Assembly (NCBI RefSeq): GCF_017813335.1
Contig: NZ_JAGIYY010000003.1
Coordinates: 62,001 to 126,000 of the forward strand
Direction: 5' to 3'
Length of the DNA: 64,000 bases
DNA from: Tianweitania sediminis
Lineage (GTDB): Bacteria > Pseudomonadota > Alphaproteobacteria > Rhizobiales > Rhizobiaceae
Part shown: one piece after another, positions 8,031 through 16,218 of the stretch
Position numbering within the stretch: the first letter of the stretch is position 1
Layout: each line of letters starts with the position of its first letter
The notes under the pieces: generated by a model
What the model was told of the DNA's origin: nothing
The model's input: the letters and a program-made list of their open reading frames with translations, nothing else
Database searches by the model: none
Program-made: the position numbers and the translations under genes

Positions 8031-9635
8031 CTACTCGATCCGCACGGTTACGAAGCGCAGCTCACCCGTTTTTGAAGCCAGCATGAGCAGCGCGTTCTTG
8101 CGGCCCTGCTCTTTGAGGCTGCTGATGCGATCGAGCACATCCTTCGGGGTTGCAACCGACTCCTGGGCGATCTCGGTGATCACCTCGCCGGCCTCGATCC
8201 CCTTTTCGGCGGCCGCGGATCCTTCTTCCACACCCGTGATCACGACCCCGGACACTTCCTTGGCAATGGAAAACGCGGACCGTTGTTCGTCCGTCAGTTC
8301 CTCAAAGGTCATACCAAGTGCAGCTGCATCCGCAACATCACCCTGATCCGGCTCTTCCGGTGCTGCGCTGTCGATCTCGGCTTCCGCCATCTGTTCGCCG
8401 TCCTCGAGCCGGCCAAGCGTGACCTTTACCGTTTGCTCGGCGCCCTTGCGCACGATCAGGACATCGACGGCTTTGCCCACGGGGCTATCTGCAACCACGC
8501 GCGGCAGATCGCGCATTTCGCGCACGTTCTTGCCGTCGAACTTCAGAATCACGTCGCCCGGCTGGATGACGCCATTGTCCACCGGACCGCCCTTGATGAT
8601 GCCCGCAACAAGCGCGCCTTCCGCCCTGTCCATGCTCAGGCTCTCGGCAATATCCTCGGTGACCGGCTGGATGCGCACGCCGAGCCAGCCGCGGCGGGTT
8701 TCCCCGAATTCCCGCAGCTGATCCACCACGTTGCTCGCCAGCTTGGCGGGAATGGAAAAGCCGATGCCGATGGACCCACCGGACGGCGAAATGATCGCCG
8801 TGTTGATGCCCACCACTTCCCCATACATGTTGAACAGCGGCCCACCGGAATTACCGCGGTTGATTGCGGCATCCGTTTGGATGAAATCGTCATAAGGGCC
8901 GGAATTGATGTCGCGGTTGCGCGCTGAAACAATGCCCACCGTCACGGTGCCGCCCAAACCGAACGGGTTACCGATCGCCATCACCCAATCCCCGATCCGG
9001 ATGCGATCGGAGTCGCCGAAGCGCAACGACGTGAGCTTACGCGCCGTCGGGTCGACTTTTAGAACGGCGATATCTGTTTTGGTGTCGCGTCCAACCAGCT
9101 CGGCCTTCAGCTTGCCACCATCGGAAAAGATCACCTCGATCTCGTCGGCATCCGCAATCACGTGATTGTTCGTGACGACGATCCCTTGTTGCGCATCGAT
9201 CACGAAGCCGGACCCAAGCGACTGGACATCGCGTGGGCCTTGGCTCTGCCCTTCGCGGTTCTTGAAGAACTCCTCAAAGAAGTCCTGGAAGGGCGAGCCT
9301 TCCGGCAGTTGCGGCATCGGCACCGCATCCGGGCTGTCCGAGCCCTTGGCGTGCTGCGATGTCGAGATATTCACCACGGCACCAAGGAGGTCTTCGGCGA
9401 GGTCTGCAACGGACGCAGGCCCTTGGATCGGGGTCGGCTGCGCCGGCTGGCCAAGCGGCACGCCCTGCGGGTTCTGTGGATTGCCTTGTGCTTCGCCTTC
9501 GGGAACCGCGTCGGGCGCGACATCAGGAAGAACCGGCGGCGTGACCTGCGCCGAAGCCGGACCGAAGCCACTCGTTGCAAGGAAAGCAGTGGCAATCAGC
9601 AGGCGCAGACCTGCTCCAACCCCGGTCGACGTCAT
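8031..9635 (-). CDS. Do-like periplasmic serine protease (DegP/DegQ/MucD family)
   Basis: Periplasmic protease/chaperone of the HtrA family that deals with misfolded envelope proteins. 534 residues: an N-terminal signal peptide ending near ASA-QV, a Pro/Gln-rich linker (about 30-70), a trypsin-like domain with His in TNNHVIA, Asp in TDIAVLKV and Ser in GNSGGPLF, then two PDZ domains (about 300-390 and 430-530). The linker before the protease domain is long. ATG 9635 has GGAG seven bases upstream; the in-frame start at 9665 lacks support. It is downstream of hflK-hflC-DUF2065 on the same strand, a known proteobacterial grouping of membrane and envelope quality-control genes. Confidence 0.95.
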   Translation of the reverse strand: MTSTGVGAGLRLLIATAFLATSGFGPASAQVTPPVLPDVAPDAVPEGEAQGNPQNPQGVPLGQPAQPTPIQGPASVADLAEDLLGAVVNISTSQHAKGSDSPDAVPMPQLPEGSPFQDFFEEFFKNREGQSQGPRDVQSLGSGFVIDAQQGIVVTNNHVIADADEIEVIFSDGGKLKAELVGRDTKTDIAVLKVDPTARKLTSLRFGDSDRIRIGDWVMAIGNPFGLGGTVTVGIVSARNRDINSGPYDDFIQTDAAINRGNSGGPLFNMYGEVVGINTAIISPSGGSIGIGFSIPAKLASNVVDQLREFGETRRGWLGVRIQPVTEDIAESLSMDRAEGALVAGIIKGGPVDNGVIQPGDVILKFDGKNVREMRDLPRVVADSPVGKAVDVLIVRKGAEQTVKVTLGRLEDGEQMAEAEIDSAAPEEPDQGDVADAAALGMTFEELTDEQRSAFSIAKEVSGVVITGVEEGSAAAEKGIEAGEVITEIAQESVATPKDVLDRISSLKEQGRKNALLMLASKTGELRFVTVRIE

Positions 9636-9752
9636 GGAACTTCTCCGTTCATCCGATGGTGCCACGCAGGCCCAGAGCGGTGTGTCGACATGTTTGCGGG
9701 AATTGAGGCGCGTTTGCGACCGTCTCTTTCAAGCCCCGCAATAAATCCTGCG

Positions 9753-9938
9753 TTATCCGCGGACCACCCAAACCAGCACGACCCCGGCAAGCATGGCCAC
9801 AAGGCCACTGATGCGCAGCGTTGTGTCGGCGGTGGTCCGAACCTCTTCCGCCAACCGGCGGGCGAAGTTCGGAAAGCCACAATAGATCAGGCCCTCGATA
9901 ACGAGCACGAGGCCGATCGCGTCGAGAAAGTCGTTCAA
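9753..9938 (-). CDS. DUF2065 family small membrane protein
   Basis: A 61-residue protein with two hydrophobic helices (about 5-22 and 42-59) joined by a basic loop, matching the DUF2065 (YjeT) family in size, in the motif LVLVIEGLIYCGFP and in its place directly after hflC. The family is usually encoded with hflK/hflC and its role is unknown; a part in FtsH/HflKC membrane quality control is an inference from position. The gap to hflC is 10 bases, so it is surely in the same operon. Confidence 0.88.
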   Translation of the reverse strand: MNDFLDAIGLVLVIEGLIYCGFPNFARRLAEEVRTTADTTLRISGLVAMLAGVVLVWVVRG

Positions 9939-9948
9939 CGGAAAACGA

Positions 9949-10998
9949 CTACTGAGCCGGCGTCGGCGCCGTTGCCGGTGCTTCCGGAACGAGGCCGGGC
10001 ACCGGAGCGTCTTCGGTCGTGCCGCTCAGATCTTCCTGAGGCGTTGCTGCCGCGGGCGTAGGGTTCGCGGGCGTTGCGCCAGCAGTTGCTGGTCGCGCTC
10101 CGGCCGCAGCCGACGCATTGTTGCCGGTTGGGCTTTGGAAGAACCGGAAGAACTCCGTGTCCGGCGACAGCAGCATCGTCGTGCCCTGCCCGTCCAGCGC
10201 CGCGTCGTAAGCGGCCATGGACCGGTAGAACTCGAAGAACTGCGGATCGCGGCTGAACGCATCCGCAAAGATCGCGCTGCGCTCGGCCTCGCCTTCACCA
10301 CGAAGAATTTCCGACTCGCGCTGGGCTTCGGCGGTGATTTCCACCACCTCGCGATCGGCGCGAGCGCGGATGCGCTGGGCGGCTTCACGACCGCGGGCAC
10401 GAAGACGCTCGGCTTCGGCGAGGCGCTCGGCGCTCATGCGGTCATAGGTCTGCTGCGACACTTCCTGCGTCAGGTCGGTGCGCCGGATGCGCACATCCGT
10501 CACTTCCAGGCCGAGCGACTCAGCGTCGGGCCGCACCTGGTTCGCCACTTCGCGCATCATTTCGCTACGCTCTTCAGAAAGAGCGGCTTCGAAACCGCGC
10601 AAGCCGTAAACGCGACGCAGGGCGGCATCGAGGCGCGTACGCAAGCGCTGTTCCGCCAGCTGCACGCTGCCGGACACGGTGGACCGGAACACCCGCGGAT
10701 CGGCGATGCGGTAGGCAAGGTAGGCGTCCACCTCGTAGAACCGGCCGCCCGATACCTGAACGCGGATATTATCGAGGTCGAAGCGCAGAACGCGGTCGTC
10801 CACCAGCTGGACGTTGTCTGCATTCAGGAAGCCGAACGGCGCCTTGAAGTAGATGCCGGGCTCCGTCTTCACGTCGACGATCTCGCCGAAGCGCAGCACG
10901 ATGGCCTGTTGGCGCTCGTTCACCACGAACACAGAGGAATAAACCAGCAGTGCCAGCACTGCGAGGATAATCAGGATTGCAGGAAGACGGTTCGCCAT
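9949..10998 (-). CDS. hflC: FtsH protease modulator HflC
   Basis: SPFH/band-7 protein that, with HflK, forms a large membrane cage around the FtsH protease and limits its access to membrane substrates. 349 residues: one N-terminal transmembrane helix (about 7-25), the SPFH domain starting VVNERQQAIVLRFGE, a long charged coiled coil (about 180-240, rich in AERLRARGREAAQRI) and an unusually long Ala/Pro/Thr-rich tail of about 60 residues that is probably disordered. The start codon overlaps the hflK stop by one base (TGATG). Confidence 0.95.
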   Translation of the reverse strand: MANRLPAILIILAVLALLVYSSVFVVNERQQAIVLRFGEIVDVKTEPGIYFKAPFGFLNADNVQLVDDRVLRFDLDNIRVQVSGGRFYEVDAYLAYRIADPRVFRSTVSGSVQLAEQRLRTRLDAALRRVYGLRGFEAALSEERSEMMREVANQVRPDAESLGLEVTDVRIRRTDLTQEVSQQTYDRMSAERLAEAERLRARGREAAQRIRARADREVVEITAEAQRESEILRGEGEAERSAIFADAFSRDPQFFEFYRSMAAYDAALDGQGTTMLLSPDTEFFRFFQSPTGNNASAAAGARPATAGATPANPTPAAATPQEDLSGTTEDAPVPGLVPEAPATAPTPAQ

Positions 10999-12206
10999 CA
11001 GTTCGTTGCTCCCGTCGTCGCCTGCGCGGCTGGACGCGGCTGGTTAACAACCGGAGCAGGCGCGCGAGTCTGCGCTTCCGGCCGGTTTTGGAGTTGCGGC
11101 AAGGGCAGGTATGGCACGACACCCGACCCGCCTGCGCCGGTGCCCGGCTCGACGATGACCTTGTTGGAATTGCGCAACACGCGCTCCATGGTTTCAAGGA
11201 ACAAGCGCTGCCGCGTGACCTCCGGCGCTTTCGCGTATTCATCGTACACGGACACGAAGCGCTGCGCCTCACCCTGTGCTTCCTGCACCACGCGGGTCTT
11301 GTAGGCTGCCGCTTCTTCGCGAAGCTGCGCCGCCTGTCCCCGCGCCTGGCCGAGCCGCTGGTTGGAATACTGGTTGGATTCTTCCACGAAGCGGTCTTCG
11401 TCCTGTTCCGCGCGCTGCACTTCCTCGAATGCGTTTGCCACTTCGCGCGGCGGCGCCGCATCTTCGATCGAGATCGCGTTGACGTTCAAGCCTGCGCCAT
11501 AGCTGTCCAGCGTCTGCTGCATGATGGCGCGCACGTCTTCTGCAATGCCCTGGCGGTCGTCGCGGAAAATGTCCTGGGCCGGTCGCCGGCCAACCGATTC
11601 GCGCATGGCGCTTTCGGCAACCTGCCGCAGCATGTCGTCAGGGGTGGCAACCTGGAACAGATAAGCCGTCGGATCGGCGACCTGATAAGCAACCGAGAAG
11701 CGCACATCCACAATGTTCTGGTCGCCCGAAAGCATCAAACCACTGGAGTTCGCATTGTTGCCGCTGCGTGTTTCGCCGATGTTGATGAGCTTTTCAGCGA
11801 CGTTTGCCACTTCGACGGTCTCGAAAGGCCAGAAGTGAAAGTGCAGGCCTGGCTCAGAAAGGTCCGGCTTCGGCTTGCCGAACCGAAGTTCCACCGCGAT
11901 CTCATCCGGCTGCACCGTGTAGATCGACTGGAAGGCCCAGAAGGCAACGAGAACCAGAGCGATCAGACCATACAAGGCCGGCCCGCCGCCGAGACCCGTT
12001 CCCGCATTGCTGCCGCCGCCGCCTCCGCCTGGAAGCGCGCGCCGCAGCCGATCCTGGCCGCGCCGAATGATGTCTTCAAGATCGGGCGGTGTGCCTTGCG
12101 GACCGCTTGGTCCTCTTGGCCCCTGGCCCCACGGGCCATTGCCGCCGCCACCGCCGTTGCTCCCCCACGGCCCGCCGCCGCCATTGCTCTGATTATTCCA
12201 GGGCAT
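10998..12206 (-). CDS. hflK: FtsH protease modulator HflK
   Basis: Partner of HflC in the membrane complex that regulates FtsH. 402 residues. A Gly/Asn/Pro-rich cytoplasmic N-terminus begins MPWNNQSNGGGGPWG, as is typical for HflK, followed by a transmembrane helix near residues 75-95, the SPFH domain (TVQPDEIAVELRFGKP), a coiled coil and a Pro/Gln/Ala-rich C-terminal tail. The ATG at 12206 matches the conserved MPWNN start; the frame extends to 12260 without conservation. A heat-shock-like promoter lies about 70 bases upstream. Confidence 0.95.
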   Translation of the reverse strand: MPWNNQSNGGGGPWGSNGGGGGNGPWGQGPRGPSGPQGTPPDLEDIIRRGQDRLRRALPGGGGGGSNAGTGLGGGPALYGLIALVLVAFWAFQSIYTVQPDEIAVELRFGKPKPDLSEPGLHFHFWPFETVEVANVAEKLINIGETRSGNNANSSGLMLSGDQNIVDVRFSVAYQVADPTAYLFQVATPDDMLRQVAESAMRESVGRRPAQDIFRDDRQGIAEDVRAIMQQTLDSYGAGLNVNAISIEDAAPPREVANAFEEVQRAEQDEDRFVEESNQYSNQRLGQARGQAAQLREEAAAYKTRVVQEAQGEAQRFVSVYDEYAKAPEVTRQRLFLETMERVLRNSNKVIVEPGTGAGGSGVVPYLPLPQLQNRPEAQTRAPAPVVNQPRPAAQATTGATN

Positions 12207-12270
12207 CAAGTACCTTTCAAAACATGCCGTATTGCGGGGAGTTAAGCGCTCCACCCACACCCAGTACCTT

Positions 12271-12300
12271 CTATAAGGACGCGAAAGCGCGCTTTCAACG
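12271..12300 (-). promoter_or_regulatory. Possible sigma-32 (RpoH)-type promoter for hflK
   Basis: On the minus strand GTTGAAA (about 12299-12293) is followed about 14-16 bases later by CCTTATAG (12279-12272), resembling the alphaproteobacterial heat-shock pattern CTTGAA-N17-CYTATNT with mismatches. The start of transcription would be near 12262, giving a leader of about 55 bases to hflK. Regulation of hflKC by heat shock is known in other proteobacteria; here it rests only on this match. Confidence 0.35.
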
Positions 12301-12352
12301 CGACGTCACGCGCAGTTTAAGCTCCAACTGCGATAAAGCGGGGCGCGGGGCT

Positions 12353-12871
12353 TCAGGGAGAAGCACGGCGGCGCTCGTAAACGACGCTCCGGGTCGGATA
12401 ATCGTCCCTTTCGCCAGCCGGTACTTCCACGGAGCGGGTGGGCACGAAGCGCTGCGGATCAATGGCGGGAAAGGTGGTATCGCCGTCGATCTCGGCCAGC
12501 ACATGCGTCACCCGCAGCCGGTCTGCAATGCCGATCGCCTGCTCGAAAAGCTGCCCCCCACCAATCACGCAGATTTCATCCGCATCGGGCATGGTTTTGG
12601 CTCTTGCGCGGGCGAGCGAAAGCGCATCCGCCAGGGAATGCACCACCTCCACCTCCCCGGGGCGGTAATCCGCGTTGCGTGACACCACGATGTTCAAGCG
12701 CCCCGGCAGCGGCTTGCCAAGGCTTTCATAGGTCAGGCGCCCCATCACCACCGGCTTGCCCATCGTGTCGGCCTTGAAGCGCTTTAGGTCGGTGGAAAGC
12801 CGCCACGGCAATCCACCTGCGCGCCCGATCACGCCGTTGGCGGAAACGGCTACAACCAGCGTGATGTCCAT
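12353..12871 (-). CDS. folA: Dihydrofolate reductase
   Basis: NADPH-dependent reduction of dihydrofolate to tetrahydrofolate, regenerating the cofactor consumed by ThyA next door. 172 residues with the family motifs VAVSANGVIGRAGGLPWRL (N-terminal folate/NADPH loop), the MGRLTYESLGKPLPGR NADP-binding segment and CVIGGGQLFEQAI. ATG 12871 (MDITLVVAVS) follows GGATGAAGCG; an upstream in-frame start at 12901 would overlap thyA and add ten unconserved residues. It is 26 bases after thyA in the same direction, the usual thyA-folA pair. Confidence 0.95.
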   Translation of the reverse strand: MDITLVVAVSANGVIGRAGGLPWRLSTDLKRFKADTMGKPVVMGRLTYESLGKPLPGRLNIVVSRNADYRPGEVEVVHSLADALSLARARAKTMPDADEICVIGGGQLFEQAIGIADRLRVTHVLAEIDGDTTFPAIDPQRFVPTRSVEVPAGERDDYPTRSVVYERRRASP

Positions 12872-12897
12872 CGCTTCATCCTTCCGAGCCGTTTGGC

Positions 12898-13791
12898 TCA
12901 AACTGCTACATCTGCTGCGATGGCGCGGTGAGGATCATAACCATCCACGGCGAAATCTTCGATCCGGTAGTCGTCGATGCTGTCGGCATGCCGGGTCAAG
13001 CGCATGCGAGGCAGTGCTCGGGGCTGGCGTGACAGTTGCTCGCGCGCGGCATCGAGGTGGTTTCGGTAAAGGTGGACATCGCCACCCACCCATACGAAGT
13101 CGCCGAGTTCAAGCTCGGCCTGATCGGCCAGCATCAGCATCAGCGCCACCGTTCCCACCCAGTTGAAGGGCGCGCCAAGCATCAGGTCGACGGAACGCTG
13201 CATCATCATGCAGGACAACCGTCCCTTCGTGACATGGAACTGGTACACCATGTGGCAGGGTGGAAGCGCCATTTGGCCGAGATCGGCCACATTCCAGGCG
13301 TGAAACAGCATGCGCCGGCTCGCCGGATCGCGCTTCAGCGTTTCCACAAGCGCGCCGATCTGGTCGTAAACCTTTCCGTCGGGTCCTTGCCAGCGCCGCC
13401 ACTGCTTGCCGTAGATCGGCCCGAGGTCGCCCCACTGCGCGGCGAATGCATCATCCGTAAGGATGCGCGTTTCGAAGTTTGCCTGGCTGATCGTTTCGCC
13501 GGACGCCTGCCGGTATTTCTGCAAAGGCCAGTCTGTCCAGATCCGCACGTTTTGTTGCAACAACGAGCGCAGATCCGTGCGTCCTGTCAGGAACCACAGC
13601 ATTTCCTTGACGGCCGTTTTCCAGAACACTCGCTTCGTGGTCAGGATCGGGACCGTCCCGTCGGAAAGATCGAAGCGAAGCATCTCGCCGAACAAGGAGA
13701 GAGTGCCGACGCCCGTCCGGTCAAGTCGCTCGTCGCCGCGCTCCAGAACCCGTCGCATGAGATCGAGATAGTGTTGTTCCCCGTGGCTCAT
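12898..13791 (-). CDS. thyA: Thymidylate synthase
   Basis: Methylates dUMP to dTMP with methylenetetrahydrofolate. 297 residues. The catalytic cysteine is in MALPPCHMVYQF, the phosphate-binding arginine in DPASRRMLFHAWN and the substrate-binding block in SVDLMLGAPFNWVG followed by GGDVHLYRNH. The segment FNWVGTVALML departs from the commoner FNIASYALL form but keeps the key Asn. It starts an operon with folA; a short-chain dehydrogenase gene lies 12 bases upstream on the same strand. Confidence 0.96.
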   Translation of the reverse strand: MSHGEQHYLDLMRRVLERGDERLDRTGVGTLSLFGEMLRFDLSDGTVPILTTKRVFWKTAVKEMLWFLTGRTDLRSLLQQNVRIWTDWPLQKYRQASGETISQANFETRILTDDAFAAQWGDLGPIYGKQWRRWQGPDGKVYDQIGALVETLKRDPASRRMLFHAWNVADLGQMALPPCHMVYQFHVTKGRLSCMMMQRSVDLMLGAPFNWVGTVALMLMLADQAELELGDFVWVGGDVHLYRNHLDAAREQLSRQPRALPRMRLTRHADSIDDYRIEDFAVDGYDPHRAIAADVAV

Positions 13792-13803
13792 GATGGTGCT
13801 GGA

Positions 13804-14640
13804 TCAGCCATCTTCCGGAAAGTCGGTGCCAAGCGCCAGGTCTCGATGCGCTTCGAGTTCTGTGATCGTGTTCAGAAGGTAGCGGGAAACGACCTTGTGC
13901 CCGCCAGCCCCCAGGACGATGTGCAACGGCGGTTTGTCCATCTGCGAAAGCGTGATCATGGCTTCGCCGGCGCGAACCGGATCGCCGGCCTGCTTGCCGC
14001 TGTAGCCGTCGAGGTCGGCAAACCGCTTGCCGACGGTGTCGGCATAATCGGCGATTTGCGTGCTGGTGCGCTGGAGCGAGCGACCTGCCCAATCGGTGCG
14101 GAAAGGCCCTGGTGCCACACAGGTGACCCGGATCCCGAGCGGGCGCATCTCGTTGGCGAGCGACTTGGAAAAGCCTTCCACCGCGTGCTTGCTCGCAGCG
14201 TAATAGCCGGAGCTCGGATTGCCGACGAAGCCGGCAACCGAGGTGATGTTCATGATGTGCCCACTGCGCTGCTTGCGCATGAGCGGAAGCACGGCTCGGG
14301 TCAGGGCAAACAGGCCGAACACATTTGTTTCGAACTGCGCCCTGATCGCCTCGTCTTCCCCTTCCTCGACCGAGGTCAGATAGCCGTAGCCTGCATTGTT
14401 GACGAGTACGTCGATGCGCCCGAAGCGCTCTTCCGCGGCCGCAACGGCTTCGGTTATCTGGCTCTGCTGCGTCACGTCGAGGTCGAGCAACAGGACGTTG
14501 TCACCGGCGAGGTCGGAAAGGCTCGACTTGTCCCGCGTCGTGGCAACTAGGTTCCAACCCCGCTTGGCGATCAACTCGGCCAGCGCACGTCCGAAGCCGG
14601 TCGAACAGCCGGTGATGAACCAAACCGGGTTGTCTGCCAT
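13804..14640 (-). CDS. Short-chain dehydrogenase/reductase
   Basis: Classical SDR oxidoreductase of 278 residues. The NAD(P)-binding motif TGCSTGFG is at residues 10-17, NNAGYG near 85, and the catalytic Ser and YxxxK (GYYAASKHAVEGFSKSL) near residues 140-157. It resembles the broad group of oxidoreductases annotated only as SDR, so its substrate is unknown. ATG 14640 (MADNPVWFITG) follows GGAGAACACC; an ATG four codons earlier would bury that site. It lies 12 bases upstream of thyA on the same strand and may share its transcript, though no functional link is evident. Confidence 0.9.
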   Translation of the reverse strand: MADNPVWFITGCSTGFGRALAELIAKRGWNLVATTRDKSSLSDLAGDNVLLLDLDVTQQSQITEAVAAAEERFGRIDVLVNNAGYGYLTSVEEGEDEAIRAQFETNVFGLFALTRAVLPLMRKQRSGHIMNITSVAGFVGNPSSGYYAASKHAVEGFSKSLANEMRPLGIRVTCVAPGPFRTDWAGRSLQRTSTQIADYADTVGKRFADLDGYSGKQAGDPVRAGEAMITLSQMDKPPLHIVLGAGGHKVVSRYLLNTITELEAHRDLALGTDFPEDG

Positions 14641-14719
14641 GGTGTTCTCCACAGAATGCCGTTTCGCGGTTCATCCCGCGTTTTTGGCTTGGGTGCAACG
14701 GTCAGCTTGCACCGGCCCT

Positions 14720-14747
14720 TTGCAGAAGCTTGCAGAACCCTTATATC
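14720..14747 (+). promoter_or_regulatory. Predicted sigma-70 promoter of ssrA
   Basis: TTGCAG (14720-14725), a 16-base spacer, then TATATC (14742-14747), a good match to the housekeeping promoter. Transcription would start near 14754, just before the acceptor half of the permuted tmRNA. Confidence 0.6.
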
Positions 14748-14753
14748 TCGTTT

Positions 14754-15075
14754 GTCGGCTTGACCGACTATGGAAATAAACGGCCGTTGAAATAAGCCAT
14801 TCGGACCCGGGGGCGGTACCCGGCGCCTCCACCACGAACCGCTGGAAACAGCGGCTGGTGCTGGGGGCGAAATAGGATCGACGAGGGTGTAAAGAGCGGA
14901 CTTTTTCCCGGCATTGTACCACCGTTATCGGGCTAAACTTGTAGTTGCAAACGACAACTATGCGGAAGCACGTCTCGCCGCTTAATGCGGTGCGATAGCT
15001 TCAAATCAAGCCCTAGGGGTTCGCACTTCTAGGCGGGGTTCGGAGGTACCTGGCAACAGAAACCTCCACTTCCCT
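14754..15075 (+). ncRNA. ssrA: Transfer-messenger RNA, circularly permuted two-piece type
   Basis: Rescues stalled ribosomes and tags the nascent protein for proteolysis. The acceptor half comes first and ends in CGCCTCC-ACCA (14824-14834), with the encoded CCA. After a processed loop containing the hairpin CCGCTG-GAAA-CAGCGG, the coding half begins GGGGGCG (14863-14869), which pairs with CGCCTCC through seven pairs including the G3-U70 wobble that identifies alanine acceptors. The tag frame at 14947-14985 reads ANDNYAEARLAA and ends with TAA, the form typical of Hyphomicrobiales. Pseudoknot-like helices follow (CCCTAG/CTAGG and GGAGGT/ACCTCC, about 15010-15069). The outer ends are estimates. 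sspB follows directly. Confidence 0.95.
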
Positions 15076-15167
15076 TCTTTGATGACGCAGGCGCGATTGC
15101 TCGGTTTACGGAACCGAGAAGCTTCTCTAAACCTTAGCTCACGATTCAATCGGAACTGCTTGCGGCC

Positions 15168-15758
15168 ATGGCCGAAGACCACATCCGCTACGATATTCTG
15201 GCCCAGGAGGCTTTGCGCGGCGTTATGCGCAAGGTGCTGACGGAGGTTGCCCGCTCGGGCCGGCTTCCCGGCAACCATCACTTCTTCATCACCTTCCTGA
15301 CGGGTGCTCCCGGTGTGCGGGTTTCGACGCGCTTGAAGGAGCGCTATCCCGAGCAGATGACGATCGTGCTGCAATTCCAGTACTGGGACTTGAAGGTCAC
15401 CGACACCGGCTTCGAGGTTGGCCTCTCCTTTTCCGATGTGCCCGAAAAGCTGGAAGTTCCGTTCTCAGCCGTGCGCGGCTTTTATGATCCCTCGGTGAAC
15501 TTCGAGCTGGAGTTCGATGTCAAGCCGGTTGAACCAGCCGAGGTGATCCCCGTCGAGCCTCCGGCCCCCGTTCTCAAGGCAGTGGACACGGCAACCGAAC
15601 CGAAAACGGCGCCGAAATCGGCAAAGGCGGATCCGAAGAAGAAGGCCGATAAGCCGGCGGCTGCGGCAAAAACCGACCTGGCGGAACCCGCTGCCGGCGA
15701 AGAAGGCGCCGTGAAAAGCGCCGACGTCGTTTCCCTCGACGCGTTCCGTAAGAAGTAG
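15168..15758 (+). CDS. sspB: ClpXP adaptor SspB (alpha type)
   Basis: Adaptor that binds ssrA-tagged proteins and delivers them to ClpXP. 196 residues: a folded SspB domain (about 5-125, with GNHHFFITFLTGAPGV and MTIVLQFQYWDLKV), a long Ala/Lys/Pro-rich linker (about 130-180) and a conserved C-terminal ClpX-binding tail VVSLDAFRKK. This is the alphaproteobacterial SspB type. The ATG is at 15168; TTGCGGCC precedes it with no strong Shine-Dalgarno. It lies just downstream of ssrA, whose tags it is expected to recognise, and just upstream of DUF4169 and ribbon-helix-helix genes in the same direction. Confidence 0.94.
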   Translation: MAEDHIRYDILAQEALRGVMRKVLTEVARSGRLPGNHHFFITFLTGAPGVRVSTRLKERYPEQMTIVLQFQYWDLKVTDTGFEVGLSFSDVPEKLEVPFSAVRGFYDPSVNFELEFDVKPVEPAEVIPVEPPAPVLKAVDTATEPKTAPKSAKADPKKKADKPAAAAKTDLAEPAAGEEGAVKSADVVSLDAFRKK

Positions 15759-15769
15759 GCGGCAAGGGA

Positions 15770-15958
15770 ATGGGCGACCTCGTCAATCTTCGCTCCGTGC
15801 GCAAACAGCGTGCGCGCATTGAAGCGGAGCGTCAGGCGGAAGAAAACCGGCAACGCTTCGGCCGCACCAAGGCTGAAAAAACGCAGCAGGAACAAGCGGA
15901 AGCGCGCCAATCCTCCCTGCTCGATGGTCACCACCGGGGTGACCGCAAGCCCTCGTGA
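15770..15958 (+). CDS. DUF4169 family protein
   Basis: A 62-residue, highly charged protein starting MGDLVNLRSVRKQRAR and continuing as one Lys/Arg/Glu/Gln-rich helix (ERQAEENRQRFGRTKAEK), matching the DUF4169 family. The function is unknown. It starts 11 bases after sspB with AAGGGA before the ATG, and its stop overlaps the next start by four bases (GTGA), so it is certainly co-translated with the ribbon-helix-helix gene. This neighbourhood is familiar in Hyphomicrobiales. Confidence 0.85.
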   Translation: MGDLVNLRSVRKQRARIEAERQAEENRQRFGRTKAEKTQQEQAEARQSSLLDGHHRGDRKPS

Positions 15959-16194
15959 TCACCCGGGTCGCCAAGCGTTCCGTTTCGATCGGCGGCCACC
16001 GAACAAGCATTTCTCTTGAAACGGCGTTCTATGCCGAACTCGAAGCCATCGCAGAACGGCGCAACACCAGCGTAGGCCGCCTGGTGGTGGACGTCGATGC
16101 AAGCCGCGACACGGATGTGAACCTGTCTTCGGCGCTGCGCCTGTTTGTTCTGGCCGATCTGCAAGCACGATTGGCGGCAAAGGAAACCGCCTGA
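15955..16194 (+). CDS. Ribbon-helix-helix domain protein
   Basis: A 79-residue protein with a GTG start at 15955 overlapping the DUF4169 stop. The N-terminal SVSIGGHRTSISLE strand followed by two helices fits a ribbon-helix-helix DNA-binding fold of the type annotated in alphaproteobacteria next to DUF4169 genes. The C-terminal half (SALRLFVLADLQARL) would be helical. No toxin partner accompanies it, so it is not an obvious toxin-antitoxin antitoxin; a regulator of unknown target is the most that can be said. Convergent with the AsmA gene, 24 bases away. Confidence 0.75.
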   Translation: MITRVAKRSVSIGGHRTSISLETAFYAELEAIAERRNTSVGRLVVDVDASRDTDVNLSSALRLFVLADLQARLAAKETA

Positions 16195-16218
16195 TCCAAA
16201 CCGGCGTTTGACCCAGCC

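Noticed and set aside
15955-16194. Toxin-antitoxin module based on the ribbon-helix-helix gene
   Set aside because: No small toxin gene accompanies it; the overlapping upstream gene is DUF4169, and the context is conserved core genome.
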